A stretch of DNA of 64,000 nt from Desulfoglaeba alkanexedens ALDC (GTDB lineage: Bacteria; Desulfobacterota; Syntrophobacteria; Syntrophobacterales; DSM-9756), in assembly GCF_005377625.1 (NCBI RefSeq), contig NZ_CP040098.1:682001-746000 (forward strand), given 5' to 3'. Shown here piece by piece: positions 35,499 through 44,910 of this stretch (position 1 is its first letter; each line of letters starts with the position of its first letter). The notes under the pieces are model-generated. The model saw nothing but the letters and a program-made list of their open reading frames with translations, was not told the origin of the DNA and did no database searches. A program made the position numbers and the translations under genes.

Positions 35499-35581
35499 CA
35501 TTTGCACCTTGTTCCCAAGCTCGACCATCCATCTTGCTCCCAAGCTCCAGCTTGGGAACACAGCAACGAATATAACTTGTC

Positions 35582-35794
35582 TTATTGTTTGGTTCGTTTC
35601 AATAAACTGTTTATCTCTTCATCTGAAAATCCAAACTGCCTGAAGATACGTAAGACATAGGGTGGAGACAGTTCTTTCGCCCCCATATCGATAGGAACCA
35701 CTCTTTTCTTTCCCTTATGATAACGGAAATATAATGTGTGATCGCCCTTTCCTTCTCTCAAGTATTTGCAACCCGCAGGTTCCAAAATTCTGAC
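35582..35794 (-). pseudogene. hicA: HicA toxin gene, 3' part (split by IS1380)
   Basis: Encodes the last 70 residues of a HicA-type mRNA interferase: VRILEPAGCKYLREGKGDH ... YFRYHKGKKRVVPIDMG. It includes the catalytic His of the G-x-H motif (His 32 of the joined protein). The 5' end stops at the IS1380 left flank. Removing the element and one copy of the 6-base target duplication joins it in frame to the fragment at 37479-37517, giving an 83-residue HicA. Confidence 0.88.
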
Positions 35795-35800
35795 TAGTTC

Positions 35801-37478
35801 CCTGAATCCGTGAGATTGCGTCTATAGATAAAACTATCATATCGCAGACATCCTATTGAATTTCATCCGCTTTTATGCTATATGGTCTCCTGTCAAACTT
35901 TCACCCGGCAGGTGCACCCATGAAGAGAATCGAAATTGAACAATCTTCGAAAGCCTTCTACAGCGAACACGCGGGCCTGGTCCTTGTGGGCAATCTGATC
36001 AACGGCTACACGGACTTGTGCGAGCGGTTGGAAAAGGAAGTTCCAGGGCGGCCGATGATCTCTCATGCGGATGTGGTCAAGACCTATCTGGGGCTTCTGT
36101 GTCTGGGTAAGAGCGACTTTGAAGCCGCTGAGGGGGTCTCCGGCGATGACTGGTTCAAAGAGGCTCTGGACATCCAAAAGGTCCCTTCGCAGGAAACCTT
36201 GCGACAGCGCTTCGACAGGCAAGCGAAAGCTTTCCAACGGCTTGCGGAAGCCGCTAACATCGAACTGCTCAAGAGGATCCAGGTTCCCGTAACGGCTCTT
36301 CCCACGGGGCATGTGGCTTTGGACCTGGATGTCTTCTGCCTGGACAATTCCGACACCAAGAAAGAAGGGGTGTCGCGGACGTACCAGAACTACGACGGGT
36401 ACGCGCCCATCGGGGCCTACCTCAGCGAGGAGGGATGGTGTCTGGGCATTGAGCTTCGTCCAGGGTCTCAGCATTCCCAGAACGGATTTGTGGACTTTTT
36501 GCGCAAGGTGTTGGTGTATGCCCAGAAGATCACCCGCAAGCGCCTCTTGGTGCGAACGGACTCGGCTCACGATGCTCTGGAAACGCTTGTGGAGCTTCGC
36601 CGACATCCCAATGTGAGCTTCATCGTCCGATGGAATCCACGCAGGGCGAACGTCTTTTACTGGCGTGATCGGGCCTTCAGGGAAGGCCGTGTGAGTGAGC
36701 CCCGGCCCGGCAAGAAAGTGGCGATCTTCAGCACGTGGGTGACGCGACACTATGGAGGAAGAAGCTATCGGTTTCGGCTGGTGATCCGGGTCACCGAGAG
36801 GATATCGGATGCCAAGGGGCAAATGCTGATTCAGCCCGATATCACGCTGGAGGGCTGGTGGACGTCGCTTTGCGTCCACGAGGATGAAGTGATCTGGTTG
36901 TACGAGAAACGGGGCCTGAGCGAGCAGTTTCACAGCGAGATCAAGTCCGATTTGGACCTGGAGCGACTGCCCTCCGGAAAGTTTGCCACCAATGCGCTGG
37001 TGTTGACCCTGGGCGGACTGGCTTACAACCTCTTGCGCATCCTGGGGCAAAACGGGCTTCTGGCCGATTTTTCGCCTGTACGGCATCAGGCCAAGCGGCG
37101 TCGCGTGAAGACCGTGATCCAGGAGCTGATCTATCTGGCAGGGCGCGTGATCCGAAGCGGTCGTCGGCTGAAGCTCCAGTTCGGTCGGCATTGTCCCGCT
37201 TTTCAAGCCTTTCGGAGCGTGTATCTCAAATTTTGCCCAGGGTAGGGTAAAGGGCAGTCGTTGCAAGAGCCTGGATCTATTCTATGTTTTCTATGTTCAC
37301 ATTGAAAGGGGGTGAGGTATGCCCGAAAACAGCTGAAAGAGCACCGTCATGAGCGCTTTTCGGCCACTCGAGAGTCGATGATTCGAGGAACCGGCTGAAA
37401 CAGGGCATCCTCGACCGCTCAAAATGGGGTCGCCATGCCCGCAACTCAGCTCGCCCAACCACACCTCACGGATTCAGG
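35801..37478 (+). mobile_element. IS1380-family insertion sequence, intact (copy 1)
   Basis: A 1678-base element bounded by 14-base inverted ends CCTGAATCCGTGAG and CTCACGGATTCAGG. It is flanked by the direct repeat TAGTTC at 35795-35800 and 37479-37484. It carries one full transposase gene and interrupts hicA. Confidence 0.93.
35920..37245 (+). CDS. IS1380-family transposase
   Basis: DDE transposase of 441 residues: MKRIEIEQSSKAFYSEHAGL, LDLDVFCLDNSDTKKEGV (first catalytic region), GIELRPGSQHSQNGFVDFL, LVRTDSAHDALETL, and the C-terminal YEKRGLSEQFHSEIKSDLDL with the Glu. I set the start at the ATG at 35920, which matches the family; the frame extends 45 bases upstream. The frame is intact, so the element may be active. 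It shares nearly all its sequence with the broken copies at 54,552 and 58,091. Confidence 0.95.
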   Translation: MKRIEIEQSSKAFYSEHAGLVLVGNLINGYTDLCERLEKEVPGRPMISHADVVKTYLGLLCLGKSDFEAAEGVSGDDWFKEALDIQKVPSQETLRQRFDRQAKAFQRLAEAANIELLKRIQVPVTALPTGHVALDLDVFCLDNSDTKKEGVSRTYQNYDGYAPIGAYLSEEGWCLGIELRPGSQHSQNGFVDFLRKVLVYAQKITRKRLLVRTDSAHDALETLVELRRHPNVSFIVRWNPRRANVFYWRDRAFREGRVSEPRPGKKVAIFSTWVTRHYGGRSYRFRLVIRVTERISDAKGQMLIQPDITLEGWWTSLCVHEDEVIWLYEKRGLSEQFHSEIKSDLDLERLPSGKFATNALVLTLGGLAYNLLRILGQNGLLADFSPVRHQAKRRRVKTVIQELIYLAGRVIRSGRRLKLQFGRHCPAFQAFRSVYLKFCPG

Positions 37479-37517
37479 TAGTTCTTTCGGTTTGAGGGAA
37501 GGAATATTTTTAGGCAT
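37479..37517 (-). pseudogene. hicA: HicA toxin gene, 5' part (split by IS1380)
   Basis: The first 13 codons (MPKNIPSLKPKEL) of hicA, starting at the ATG at 37515-37517. The start overlaps the hicB stop by eight bases, the tight overlap usual in hicBA operons. It ends exactly at the target duplication of the IS1380 element. Confidence 0.85.
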
Positions 37518-37776
37518 GCATTAGCCTTAGTTCATACTCTTCTGAAACCGGCTCTTTCCCCTCGACTGTGAGGAATTCATGTAATTCCTTGATAGGAATT
37601 GGTGCATTAAAGATATCTGTATCCTTTTTATATTCCTCTTCAAAAGATTCTACGGCTCCTTTAAGTTTCTTTATTGCTGCGTCTTTAGTGTCGCCCTGTC
37701 CAACCAGCCCATTTTCGAGGCAAACTGCTACCCAATATGCTCCACTTTTTCTCAATACCATGGTATAAAAGCTCAT
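37510..37776 (-). CDS. hicB: HicB-family antitoxin
   Basis: An 88-residue antitoxin-like protein with the partial RNase-H-fold HicB pattern (SGAYWVAVCLENGLVGQGDT, then KDAAIKKLKGAVESFEEEY). The ATG at 37774-37776 has GAGGG upstream; the frame extends further but without a ribosome site. The order hicB then hicA, with the toxin start inside the antitoxin end, is the reverse-order form seen in many genomes. Because the toxin gene is split, the antitoxin is probably an orphan now. Confidence 0.82.
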   Translation of the reverse strand: MSFYTMVLRKSGAYWVAVCLENGLVGQGDTKDAAIKKLKGAVESFEEEYKKDTDIFNAPIPIKELHEFLTVEGKEPVSEEYELRLMHA

Positions 37777-37877
37777 AATATTTACCCTCTTTTTTCCATT
37801 GTTAACGGGGGCAATAGGCAAACACCACAAGGCCTCGAATCTCAACGTTGTATTATATCGCCTCCACGGCGGTGCGT

Positions 37878-38147
37878 GTCAAGGCACGTGTCGCACGAAG
37901 TCAAGCACATCCACATGGCTGCTCACATGGTTCTTGCCCCGCTTCCGTCCCCGCGCTATGTTTGCATCATAACTCCCAGGCGCTCCACCGTGGATACATT
38001 CACCAAAGGGCGCCGCGTGCGCGCCGCGTTTCCCTGTGGCGCCTGCAGGTCACGGGTCGATGGGGGTCGTAACCCAAATTGACATCCACAGATTACACAG
38101 ATTGACACAGATTAAAAAATCGGTAGCGTCCTAAATTGGAGACGGGT
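37878..38147. repeat. About 230-base long repeat, copy 2
   Basis: Matches 34,722-34,950 from the CACATGGTTCTTGCCCCGCT region onward, including CTATGTTTGCATCATAACTC, CCACCGTGGATACATTCACC, GGGCGCCGCGTGCGCGCCGC and CACAGATTGACACAGATTAA. The preceding GGCACGTGTCGCACGAAGTC also occurs near 33,260. Confidence 0.8.
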
Positions 38148-38159
38148 GCAGATCTTTTG

Positions 38160-38314
38160 CTTCTTGTTCCCAAGCTCCAGCTTGGGAACAAGAAGCAAAG
38201 TTCAGACTTTAAACTGTAGACTCTAGTTTCTGAAGTCTAATGTCTGATGTCTGTCTTTAATGTCTGAAGTCTGAAGTCTGAAGTCTGAAGTCTGTCTTTA
38301 AAGTCTGTCTTTTG
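38160..38314. repeat. Palindrome plus heptanucleotide repeat array (short)
   Basis: One TTCCCAAGCT palindrome (38,167-38,190) is followed by about 115 bases of seven-base units of the TCTGAAG/TCTAATG/TCTTTAA kind (38,197-38,314), ending GTCTGTCTTTTGG. It is the same repeat type as the large array at 45,480-46,160. Confidence 0.85.
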
Positions 38315-38647
38315 GCGGTTGACACGCCCCCATGAAGTCGTATCATGCCACGCATCTCTTTAGAGGACGCGCAGGAGGTCGAACCGGAATCGCAACCTCA
38401 CGTCATGGAGTCGACCCGCCGGGGGGATCCGCAGAGGCTACCGGCGGGGCGATGAGCCCTGTAACCGAGTCGGCTGAGCTGTATCGGGCGGTTGGGGAAG
38501 TGCGACGCATCCTCAAGCCATGCGAGCAGGCCCGGCAGGTCAAATCCTCTCGCGAAAGGCGATCAAGACCACAGCACGTCTCGGGAACGACCCGCACAGG
38601 GCCGTTGTGCATCGGATGCCGTCATCAGTGGCGAGGTACCTTACGAA
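38315..38647. other. Unassigned leader upstream of the ABC-2 exporter
   Basis: No recognisable gene. CCGCCGGGGGGATCCGCAG and TACCGGCGGGGCG could pair (38,408-38,452). The length and GC-rich structure could be an RNA leader for the exporter operon, but no known riboswitch motif is seen. Confidence 0.4.
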
Positions 38648-39415
38648 GTGAAGAGAAAAACCAGGCAGCAGCTTGACCTTCTGAAGCTCCTTGTCAAGAA
38701 GGAAATCATCCTGAGATACAAGAGGACTTATCTGGGCTTTCTTTGGTCGCTCCTGAATCCCTTGCTGACCGGATTCGTCCTCTTTATCGCCTTCAAGATA
38801 TTCATGAGATTCGAGATGGAAGACTACACCCTTTTTCTGCTTTCCGCTCTCTTCCCCTGGACCTGGTTTTCCGTCTCCGTATCCATGTCCACAAACACAT
38901 TGATCGGCAATATCTCCCTCATCAAAAAGGTGGTCTTCCCGAAACATTTCCTGCTGCTGGCCACCGTCATCGGACAGCTTGTCAACTTTATTTTCTCATT
39001 GCCCATATTGCTGGTGCTGGTCTACTCTTACGGAAAAGCCCCTACCTGGAACTGGCTTGTGGCGATGCCCTTGCTGATCGGGGTGCAATTTATCGTCTGC
39101 TACGGCCTTGCCCTTATGGTTTCGATGGTGAACGCCTTTTTCCGGGACATGGAGCACATCATAAACGTGCTTCTTAGTTTGCTTTTCTGGATGACGCCGA
39201 TACTGTATCCCCTTGAGGCGGTGCCGGAAAGATACCGCGTCTATCTGTCACTCAACCCGGCAACCTATTTGATACAGAGCTGGCGGGATATCTTCTTCAG
39301 TAACAGCATCAACTGGGATTACATATTCATTTGCATCCTTACGGCGACGGTGGTCTTTCTTGCCGGGTCCCTGGTATTCAAAAGGCTCGATCGAAGGCTG
39401 GACGAGGTATTATAA
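38648..39415 (+). CDS. ABC-2 type polysaccharide exporter, permease (Wzm-like)
   Basis: A 255-residue membrane protein with about six helices and the ABC-2 exporter N-terminus LLVKKEIILRYKRTYLGFLW, then LLNPLLTGFVLFIAF. Such permeases export O-antigen or capsule glycans across the inner membrane with a Wzt/KpsT-type ATPase. I chose the GTG at 38648 (MKRKTRQQLDLL), preceded by GAGGT; the long upstream extension looks non-coding. The ATPase gene starts right after its stop. Confidence 0.85.
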   Translation: MKRKTRQQLDLLKLLVKKEIILRYKRTYLGFLWSLLNPLLTGFVLFIAFKIFMRFEMEDYTLFLLSALFPWTWFSVSVSMSTNTLIGNISLIKKVVFPKHFLLLATVIGQLVNFIFSLPILLVLVYSYGKAPTWNWLVAMPLLIGVQFIVCYGLALMVSMVNAFFRDMEHIINVLLSLLFWMTPILYPLEAVPERYRVYLSLNPATYLIQSWRDIFFSNSINWDYIFICILTATVVFLAGSLVFKRLDRRLDEVL

Positions 39416-40147
39416 TTGATCAAGGCGGAAGATCTCTGGAAGAGCTTTCCTATCCAAAGAGACAGGCCCGGGTTCAAGGAATTCATGGTTCATGCCCCCC
39501 GGTTTTTCAGCCGCAAAAAGGACTGTTTTTGGGCGCTCAAGGGCGTAACCCTCGCGGTGGCCAAGGGGGAGTGTCTCGGCGTCATCGGCCGAAACGGGGC
39601 GGGAAAGAGCACGCTTTTGTCGCTCCTTCTTGGCGTGGCTCACCCTACAAAGGGCACCATCCAGGTGAGCGGCAAGAGGACGCCCCTTCTGGAACTGGGC
39701 GCAGGCTTTCATCCGGAACTCACCGGCCGGGAAAACATCATCATGAACGGCGTTCTCCTCGGCCATACGAAAGCCGAAATCCTCGACCGGATGGACGCCA
39801 TCATCGCCTTTTCCGAATTGGGCGATTTCATCGATAGGCCCATCAGAGGCTATTCCAGCGGAATGCAGATGAGGCTCGGCTTTTCCGTCGCCATCCATAC
39901 CGATCCGGAGATCTTGCTCATCGATGAGATACTGGCGGTGGGCGACGAGTCCTTCCAGAAAAAATCCGCCAAGGCCTTGATGGAACTCATCAAGGGCGGC
40001 GTTACGACCGTCTATGTTTCGCACAACATGGACGCCGTCAAAAGAATCTGCAACCGGGCGGTGTGGCTGGAAAACGGTGAGCTACGGGCCGACGGCGAGC
40101 CGGGAGGCGTCATCGAGGCATATCTCAAGTGCCAAAATGGGATGTGA
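39416..40147 (+). CDS. ABC-2 type polysaccharide exporter, ATP-binding protein (Wzt/KpsT-like)
   Basis: A 243-residue ATPase with Walker A GRNGAGKST (about 60-68), the Wzt-type ELGAGFHPELTGRENI, signature YSSGMQMRLGFS and Walker B ILLIDEILAVGD. It begins at a TTG directly after the permease stop. It lacks the C-terminal glycan-binding domain of long Wzt proteins, so it is nearer to the KpsT/TagH size. Confidence 0.9.
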   Translation: MIKAEDLWKSFPIQRDRPGFKEFMVHAPRFFSRKKDCFWALKGVTLAVAKGECLGVIGRNGAGKSTLLSLLLGVAHPTKGTIQVSGKRTPLLELGAGFHPELTGRENIIMNGVLLGHTKAEILDRMDAIIAFSELGDFIDRPIRGYSSGMQMRLGFSVAIHTDPEILLIDEILAVGDESFQKKSAKALMELIKGGVTTVYVSHNMDAVKRICNRAVWLENGELRADGEPGGVIEAYLKCQNGM

Positions 40148-40497
40148 GGTGGCCGGCCGGGGGGATTGCACAAAGCGGCTGTTTGAGATAGCCTTGCCTC
40201 TTTCGGGGATGGAGCGACCTCGATCGCCTTTAGGGGCAGATCTTTTGCTTCTTGTTCCCAAGCTGGAGCTTGGGAACACAACTGTGCAGAAGCTTCGGTG
40301 AGGCCGTTCCCAAGCTGGAGCTTGGGAACGAGGGGGAAAACCGGTCCACTCACCGGCAGGAGCCGGCTTGCCGGCGATTACGATTGCGGGCGGGACGCCC
40401 GCGCTCCCAGGGGCGGGCAAGGCGAAGAACGAGGAACGTCAGGGTCCGATTTTCATGAGCTTGTTTTCGACAGATCAAAGAACTGGAGATCTCTATT
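40148..40497. repeat. Palindromic repeats upstream of the type I secretion genes
   Basis: Two TTCCCAAGCTGGAGCTTGGG units (40,256-40,278 and 40,308-40,330), GGAGCCGGCTTGCCGGCGAT (40,360) and GCGGGCGGGACGCCCGCG (40,387). About 60 bases before tolC are free of repeats; I see no clear promoter there. Confidence 0.8.
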
Positions 40498-41802
40498 GTG
40501 AAGTATGTCCGTTTGTTGCTGGTTGCCTCCACTTTGGTCTTATACACGGATTTCGCTTGGGCTGCGATGGGGATTCTGGAAGCCTATCACATGGCGCAGG
40601 AAAATGACGCCGCCTTTGATTCCGCGCGTTATGAGTACCAAGCGGCCCAGACGATGCCGGCGCAGGGCCTTTCGTACCTTTTGCCTTCCGTCGAGGCTCA
40701 TTACATGACGGGAAAGTACGACACCGACTCCCCTACTTCCGGGGACTACTCATCGAGTATGCGCGGCGTCACGTTGCGACAGCCTCTGTTGAGCCTCCCG
40801 AGAATCTTCGAATACACGCAACACCGGGTGCGGGCGGATCTCGGGAAGGCTAAATTCAACGCCGCTGAATCCGACCTGATCATCAGGACGGCGACGGTCT
40901 ATTTCGATCTCCTGGCCGCCTGGGATCAACTGGAAATCGTGCTGGCGGAAAAAAAGGCGGTGGCGGAACAGCTGGAACAGGCCAAAAGGCTGTTCCATGC
41001 CGGGGCCGGCACCATTACCGATGTTCATGACGCCTTGGCCAGGTACAATGGGTTGCTCTCGGACGAGATCGAAGCGAGAAACAACATCAACGTCAATGTC
41101 AAGGCCTTCAAAAGGGTGACGGGCGCAGAACCCAAAGACCTCTGCCGCCTCAAAGAAACCATCCCCCTTTTCGTGCCGTCGCCGGATGACCTGGAGGGCT
41201 GGATTCAAATAGCAAAGGAAAACAATCCAACCATAAGGTACTACAACTACAATGTAAATTACTATAAGCAGGAACGCCGAAAAATGATCAGCGAGCATCT
41301 ACCTGAGGTGAGTTTTGTCGCCGATCACCATACCTCAGACACCATAGAATACTACAAGACCGAAGAAGTCACTTACACCAGCGTCATGGCTCAGATAACC
41401 GTTCCCCTGTTCCAAGGCGGTTATACCCGAGCCAAGACAAAGGAGGCGACGGCGAAACTGGAACAGGCGAAGGCGGATCTTAACGATGTCTTGACGGAAA
41501 ACGCTCAAAAGATCAGCGAAGCCTTCCTGGGCATCAAAAGCAATATGGCGATGATTCAGGCCCTGGAACTCGCCGTTGAGTCGGCCGAACTGTCGCTTCA
41601 GTCCAATGAGATGGGTCTCAAGGCAGGTATCCGGACCATTGTGGATGTCCTGGATGCCCAGAAGCAGCTCTACGACGAGAGAATGAGTCTCCTCAAAGCA
41701 AAATATGAATATATTATGAATCTATTGACCTTGAAATCGGAAGGGGGGGTCTTGACGGAAGAAGACTTGCTTACCATAAGCGACTGGCTTCAAACAACAT
41801 AG
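40498..41802 (+). CDS. TolC-family outer-membrane channel of a type I secretion system
   Basis: A 434-residue protein with a signal peptide (MKYVRLLLVASTLVLYTDFA, cut after WA near 22) and two TolC-type coiled-coil/beta repeats (ILEAYHMAQENDAAFDSARY, and VPLFQGGYTRAKTKEATAKL in the second half). It forms the outer-membrane exit duct. The GTG at 40498 directly precedes the signal sequence. The ABC transporter gene follows 12 bases after the stop and HlyD after that, giving the full three-part secretion machine. Confidence 0.93.
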   Translation: MKYVRLLLVASTLVLYTDFAWAAMGILEAYHMAQENDAAFDSARYEYQAAQTMPAQGLSYLLPSVEAHYMTGKYDTDSPTSGDYSSSMRGVTLRQPLLSLPRIFEYTQHRVRADLGKAKFNAAESDLIIRTATVYFDLLAAWDQLEIVLAEKKAVAEQLEQAKRLFHAGAGTITDVHDALARYNGLLSDEIEARNNINVNVKAFKRVTGAEPKDLCRLKETIPLFVPSPDDLEGWIQIAKENNPTIRYYNYNVNYYKQERRKMISEHLPEVSFVADHHTSDTIEYYKTEEVTYTSVMAQITVPLFQGGYTRAKTKEATAKLEQAKADLNDVLTENAQKISEAFLGIKSNMAMIQALELAVESAELSLQSNEMGLKAGIRTIVDVLDAQKQLYDERMSLLKAKYEYIMNLLTLKSEGGVLTEEDLLTISDWLQTT

Positions 41803-41814
41803 GAAGGTTGCCGC

Positions 41815-43587
41815 ATGTTCAATTCCATGAAACATTACATGACGACACGGGGACTCACGGAAAAGCGGGAGCTCCTACGAGTACTTCTGTCGTTTCGAAA
41901 GGCGTTTTTCGCCCTTGGGATTTTCAGCGCTATCGTCAATATCCTGCTTCTGGTTCCCGCGCTCTACATGCTGCAGGTCTATGACCGGGTCCTCATGAGT
42001 CGCAACCAGAACACGCTTCTCATGCTCACCATCCTGATGTTGATGATGTATCTGCTGGTCGGGCTCCTCGAGTGGTCGCGGTCTCAGGTCATGATACGCA
42101 TGGGAAACGTGATGGATAACCGGTTGAGCGGCAGAGTCTTCGCCGCCACCTTCAGCAAGGTATTGGCTTTGGGCTCAGGCAACTCGTCGCAACCGTTTCA
42201 TGATCTCACCAATGTGAGGCAATTCCTTACGAGCGCCGGTCTCTTCGCCTTTTTTGACGCACCCTGGACGCCGCTATACATCATCGCCATATTCATCATC
42301 CATCCCATGCTCGGGGTGTTTTCCATCGCGTGCGCCCTCTTCCTCCTAGGCATGGCGGTCCTGACCGAAGTGGGCAGCCGAAGCCCGCTTTCCGAGGCCA
42401 ATCGAGTCTACAACACCGCCAGTTCGTTTGCCGGCGTAAACTTCAGAAACGCCGAAGCCATCGAGGCCATGGGGATGCTCCCCAATGTGAAAAGGCACTG
42501 GCTCCCAAGGCATGAGACCTTCTTGAAGCTTCAGCAGAAGGCAAGCGAAAGGGCGAGCCTGATTCATGCCGTCACCAAATTTTCCCGGTTGAGCTTCCAG
42601 AGCCTCATTCTCGGCGCAGGCGCCTACCTGGCCATAAAGGACATCATTACCCCGGGCGGGATGATCGCCGCCTCCATCATCATGGGCAGGGCCCTTTCCC
42701 CCATCGATATGGCTATTGGGACCTGGAAACAGTTTGTTTCCGCCAGGGGTTCGTACAAAAGGCTGGAGGAGCTCTTCAATCGGTTTCCGGAGCGCGAGAC
42801 AGGGATGTCTCTTCCTCCGCCGCGGGGCATGGTCATCGTTTCCCATCTGACAGGGGGCGCTCCAGGAACCAACAAGCCGATTCTCAGGGATATCAACTTT
42901 CAGGCCAATGTGGGCGAAGTCACAGCCATTATAGGCCCGAGCGCCTCCGGAAAATCCACGCTTGCCAAGTATCTCGTGGGCGTGTGGCAACCCATGGCAG
43001 GGGTGGTGCGGCTCGACGGCGCCGAGATCTCCAAATGGAGCCGAGAAGAAATCGGGCCGTATATCGGCTATCTGCCTCAGGATATCGAGCTTCTCGACGG
43101 CACGGTGGCTCAGAATATCGCAAGGTTCGGCGAGGTGGATTCAGAAAAGGTCGTACAGGCCGCTAAAATCGCCGGTGTCCATGACATGATACTCCAGTTT
43201 CCCAATGGATACGATACTCAGATCGGTGAAGGAGGCAGTTTCCTCTCGGGAGGGCAGAGGCAGAGGATAGGCCTTGCGAGAGCCGTTTACGGAGACCCCG
43301 TATTGATCGTGCTCGATGAACCCAATTCCAATCTCGACGACGCGGGAGAAGTCGCCCTCGTTCAGGCGTTATATCGATTGAAGAGCGCGCAGAGGACCCT
43401 GTTTGTGATCACCCATAAGACCTCCATTCTTTCCATCGTGGATAAGATCCTACTTCTGACCAACGGAACGGTCGCTGCGTGGGGGCCGAGAAACGAGGTC
43501 CTGGCGGCTCTCCAGCGGGCGAAGGAGCAGGCGGCTGCGGCCGTGCCGCATCCTCCGAAGGTCGTGTTGAAAGGAGTGGCGCGATGA
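41815..43587 (+). CDS. Type I secretion ABC transporter/permease (PrtD/AprD type)
   Basis: A 590-residue inner-membrane exporter. The membrane domain (about 25-310) has several helices and no N-terminal C39 peptidase-like domain, as in the PrtD/RsaD class. The ATPase domain has Walker A GPSASGKST (about 375-383), signature LSGGQRQR (about 477-484) and Walker B VLIVLDEPNSNLD. Its likely cargo are the RTX/S-layer-like proteins encoded downstream. GGAAGGTTG precedes the ATG, and its stop overlaps the hlyD-like start (ATGA). Confidence 0.95.
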   Translation: MFNSMKHYMTTRGLTEKRELLRVLLSFRKAFFALGIFSAIVNILLLVPALYMLQVYDRVLMSRNQNTLLMLTILMLMMYLLVGLLEWSRSQVMIRMGNVMDNRLSGRVFAATFSKVLALGSGNSSQPFHDLTNVRQFLTSAGLFAFFDAPWTPLYIIAIFIIHPMLGVFSIACALFLLGMAVLTEVGSRSPLSEANRVYNTASSFAGVNFRNAEAIEAMGMLPNVKRHWLPRHETFLKLQQKASERASLIHAVTKFSRLSFQSLILGAGAYLAIKDIITPGGMIAASIIMGRALSPIDMAIGTWKQFVSARGSYKRLEELFNRFPERETGMSLPPPRGMVIVSHLTGGAPGTNKPILRDINFQANVGEVTAIIGPSASGKSTLAKYLVGVWQPMAGVVRLDGAEISKWSREEIGPYIGYLPQDIELLDGTVAQNIARFGEVDSEKVVQAAKIAGVHDMILQFPNGYDTQIGEGGSFLSGGQRQRIGLARAVYGDPVLIVLDEPNSNLDDAGEVALVQALYRLKSAQRTLFVITHKTSILSIVDKILLLTNGTVAAWGPRNEVLAALQRAKEQAAAAVPHPPKVVLKGVAR

Positions 43588-44909
43588 ACGTACAAAACGA
43601 TGCCACGGATCTCCCTCTTCACACCGACATCCGGCGAGTCATTGTCATCGCCTACTTGATCCTTTTCTTCGGCTTTGGATCGTTTCTTACCTGGGCCTTT
43701 GTGGCGCCTCTCGACGAAGGGATCGTCGCTCCGGGTGTGGTCACCGTCGAATCCAACCGGAAGACGATTCAGCATCGGCACGGAGGCATTGTGAAGGAGA
43801 TCCTCGTTTCAGAAGGCGACAAGGTGAAGGCGGACCAGATCCTCGTGAGGCTCGACGACGTGGAACCCAAGGCGGAGCTTGCCGCCGTACGCAGCGAGTA
43901 CCTTGCAGCCCTTGCCATCGAGGCGAGACTCCTTGCGGAAAGGGCCGGGGCCGACACCATCGCCTTTCCCGCGGCGCTCCTCGAGCGCCGAGACAGCCCC
44001 GATGTTTCCGAATTCATGCGCCGGCAGATCGATCTTTTCGAGGCAAGAAAGAGGGCGCTCGAAAACGAACAGGCGATTCTCAAGGAAAACATAAAAGGTC
44101 TGCAAGAATATATCATCGGGCTGGAAGAGTTGCAGAAGCATCAGTTGAAGCAGATAGACCTTCTCACCCAAGAGGTGGATCAACTTCGGGATCTGGCGAC
44201 TGAGGGCTACTATCCCCGGAATAAGATCATTGAAATGGAAAGCACCATAGCTGAGCTCACCGGTCAAAGGAGCGAGGAGCTGGGAAACATCGCCAGGGCG
44301 AAAAAATCCGTAAGCGAATACAAAATGAGGGTCCTTCTTACCGAGCGGGAATTCATCAAAGAGGTGGAAGCGGAACTGAGCGACGTAGAAAAGAAGGTTT
44401 CCGCATTGGAAGAACAATATATCGCCGCTCGAGACGTGGTTGAAAGAACGGACATCCGCTCGCCTGTGGACGGCTTCGTTTTAGGGCTGAAGATCCATAC
44501 CATCGGAGGCGTCATCATCGCGGGGCAGCCCATCATGGACATCGTGCCCGTGGGTTCGGAACTCATCGTCGAGGCGAAGGTGAACCCCCAGGATGTCGAC
44601 AAGGTCCGGTATGGGCTCGAATCCGATCTGCGATTCACCAGCTTCGGCTTGAAGAAGACCCATGTCGTCCAAGGCGAGGTGATCCTCATCTCCGCCGACA
44701 GTATGGTGGACGAAAAGACCGGTATCCCCTACTACCTCTGCAAAGTGAGGCCGGAGGCGGAGGACCTGAAGTCCCTCACCGAGAAAGCAGGCGAAATTCA
44801 ACCCGGCATGCCCGTTACCGTCATCATCCGCGCCGGCGAACGAACCTTCATGAATTATCTCATTCGCCCCCTCGTGGACCGCCTCGCCGCGTCTTTCAAG
44901 GAGGAGTAG
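43584..44909 (+). CDS. Type I secretion membrane-fusion protein (HlyD/PrtE-like)
   Basis: A 441-residue periplasmic adaptor. It has one membrane helix near residues 23-42, a lipoyl-like half (RHGGIVKEILVSEGDKVKAD), a long coiled-coil hairpin (about 120-290), the second lipoyl half (RTDIRSPVDGFVLGLKIHTI) and the HlyD C-terminal VTVIIRAGERTFMNYLIRPL. AAAGGAG precedes the ATG at 43584. The frame extends upstream within the ABC gene, but that start is not credible. Confidence 0.95.
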   Translation: MNVQNDATDLPLHTDIRRVIVIAYLILFFGFGSFLTWAFVAPLDEGIVAPGVVTVESNRKTIQHRHGGIVKEILVSEGDKVKADQILVRLDDVEPKAELAAVRSEYLAALAIEARLLAERAGADTIAFPAALLERRDSPDVSEFMRRQIDLFEARKRALENEQAILKENIKGLQEYIIGLEELQKHQLKQIDLLTQEVDQLRDLATEGYYPRNKIIEMESTIAELTGQRSEELGNIARAKKSVSEYKMRVLLTEREFIKEVEAELSDVEKKVSALEEQYIAARDVVERTDIRSPVDGFVLGLKIHTIGGVIIAGQPIMDIVPVGSELIVEAKVNPQDVDKVRYGLESDLRFTSFGLKKTHVVQGEVILISADSMVDEKTGIPYYLCKVRPEAEDLKSLTEKAGEIQPGMPVTVIIRAGERTFMNYLIRPLVDRLAASFKEE

Positions 44910-44910
44910 A

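Noticed and set aside
38332..38676. Open frame of 114 codons before the ABC-2 permease
   Set aside because: No family resemblance, no ribosome site, and it overlaps the start of the permease.
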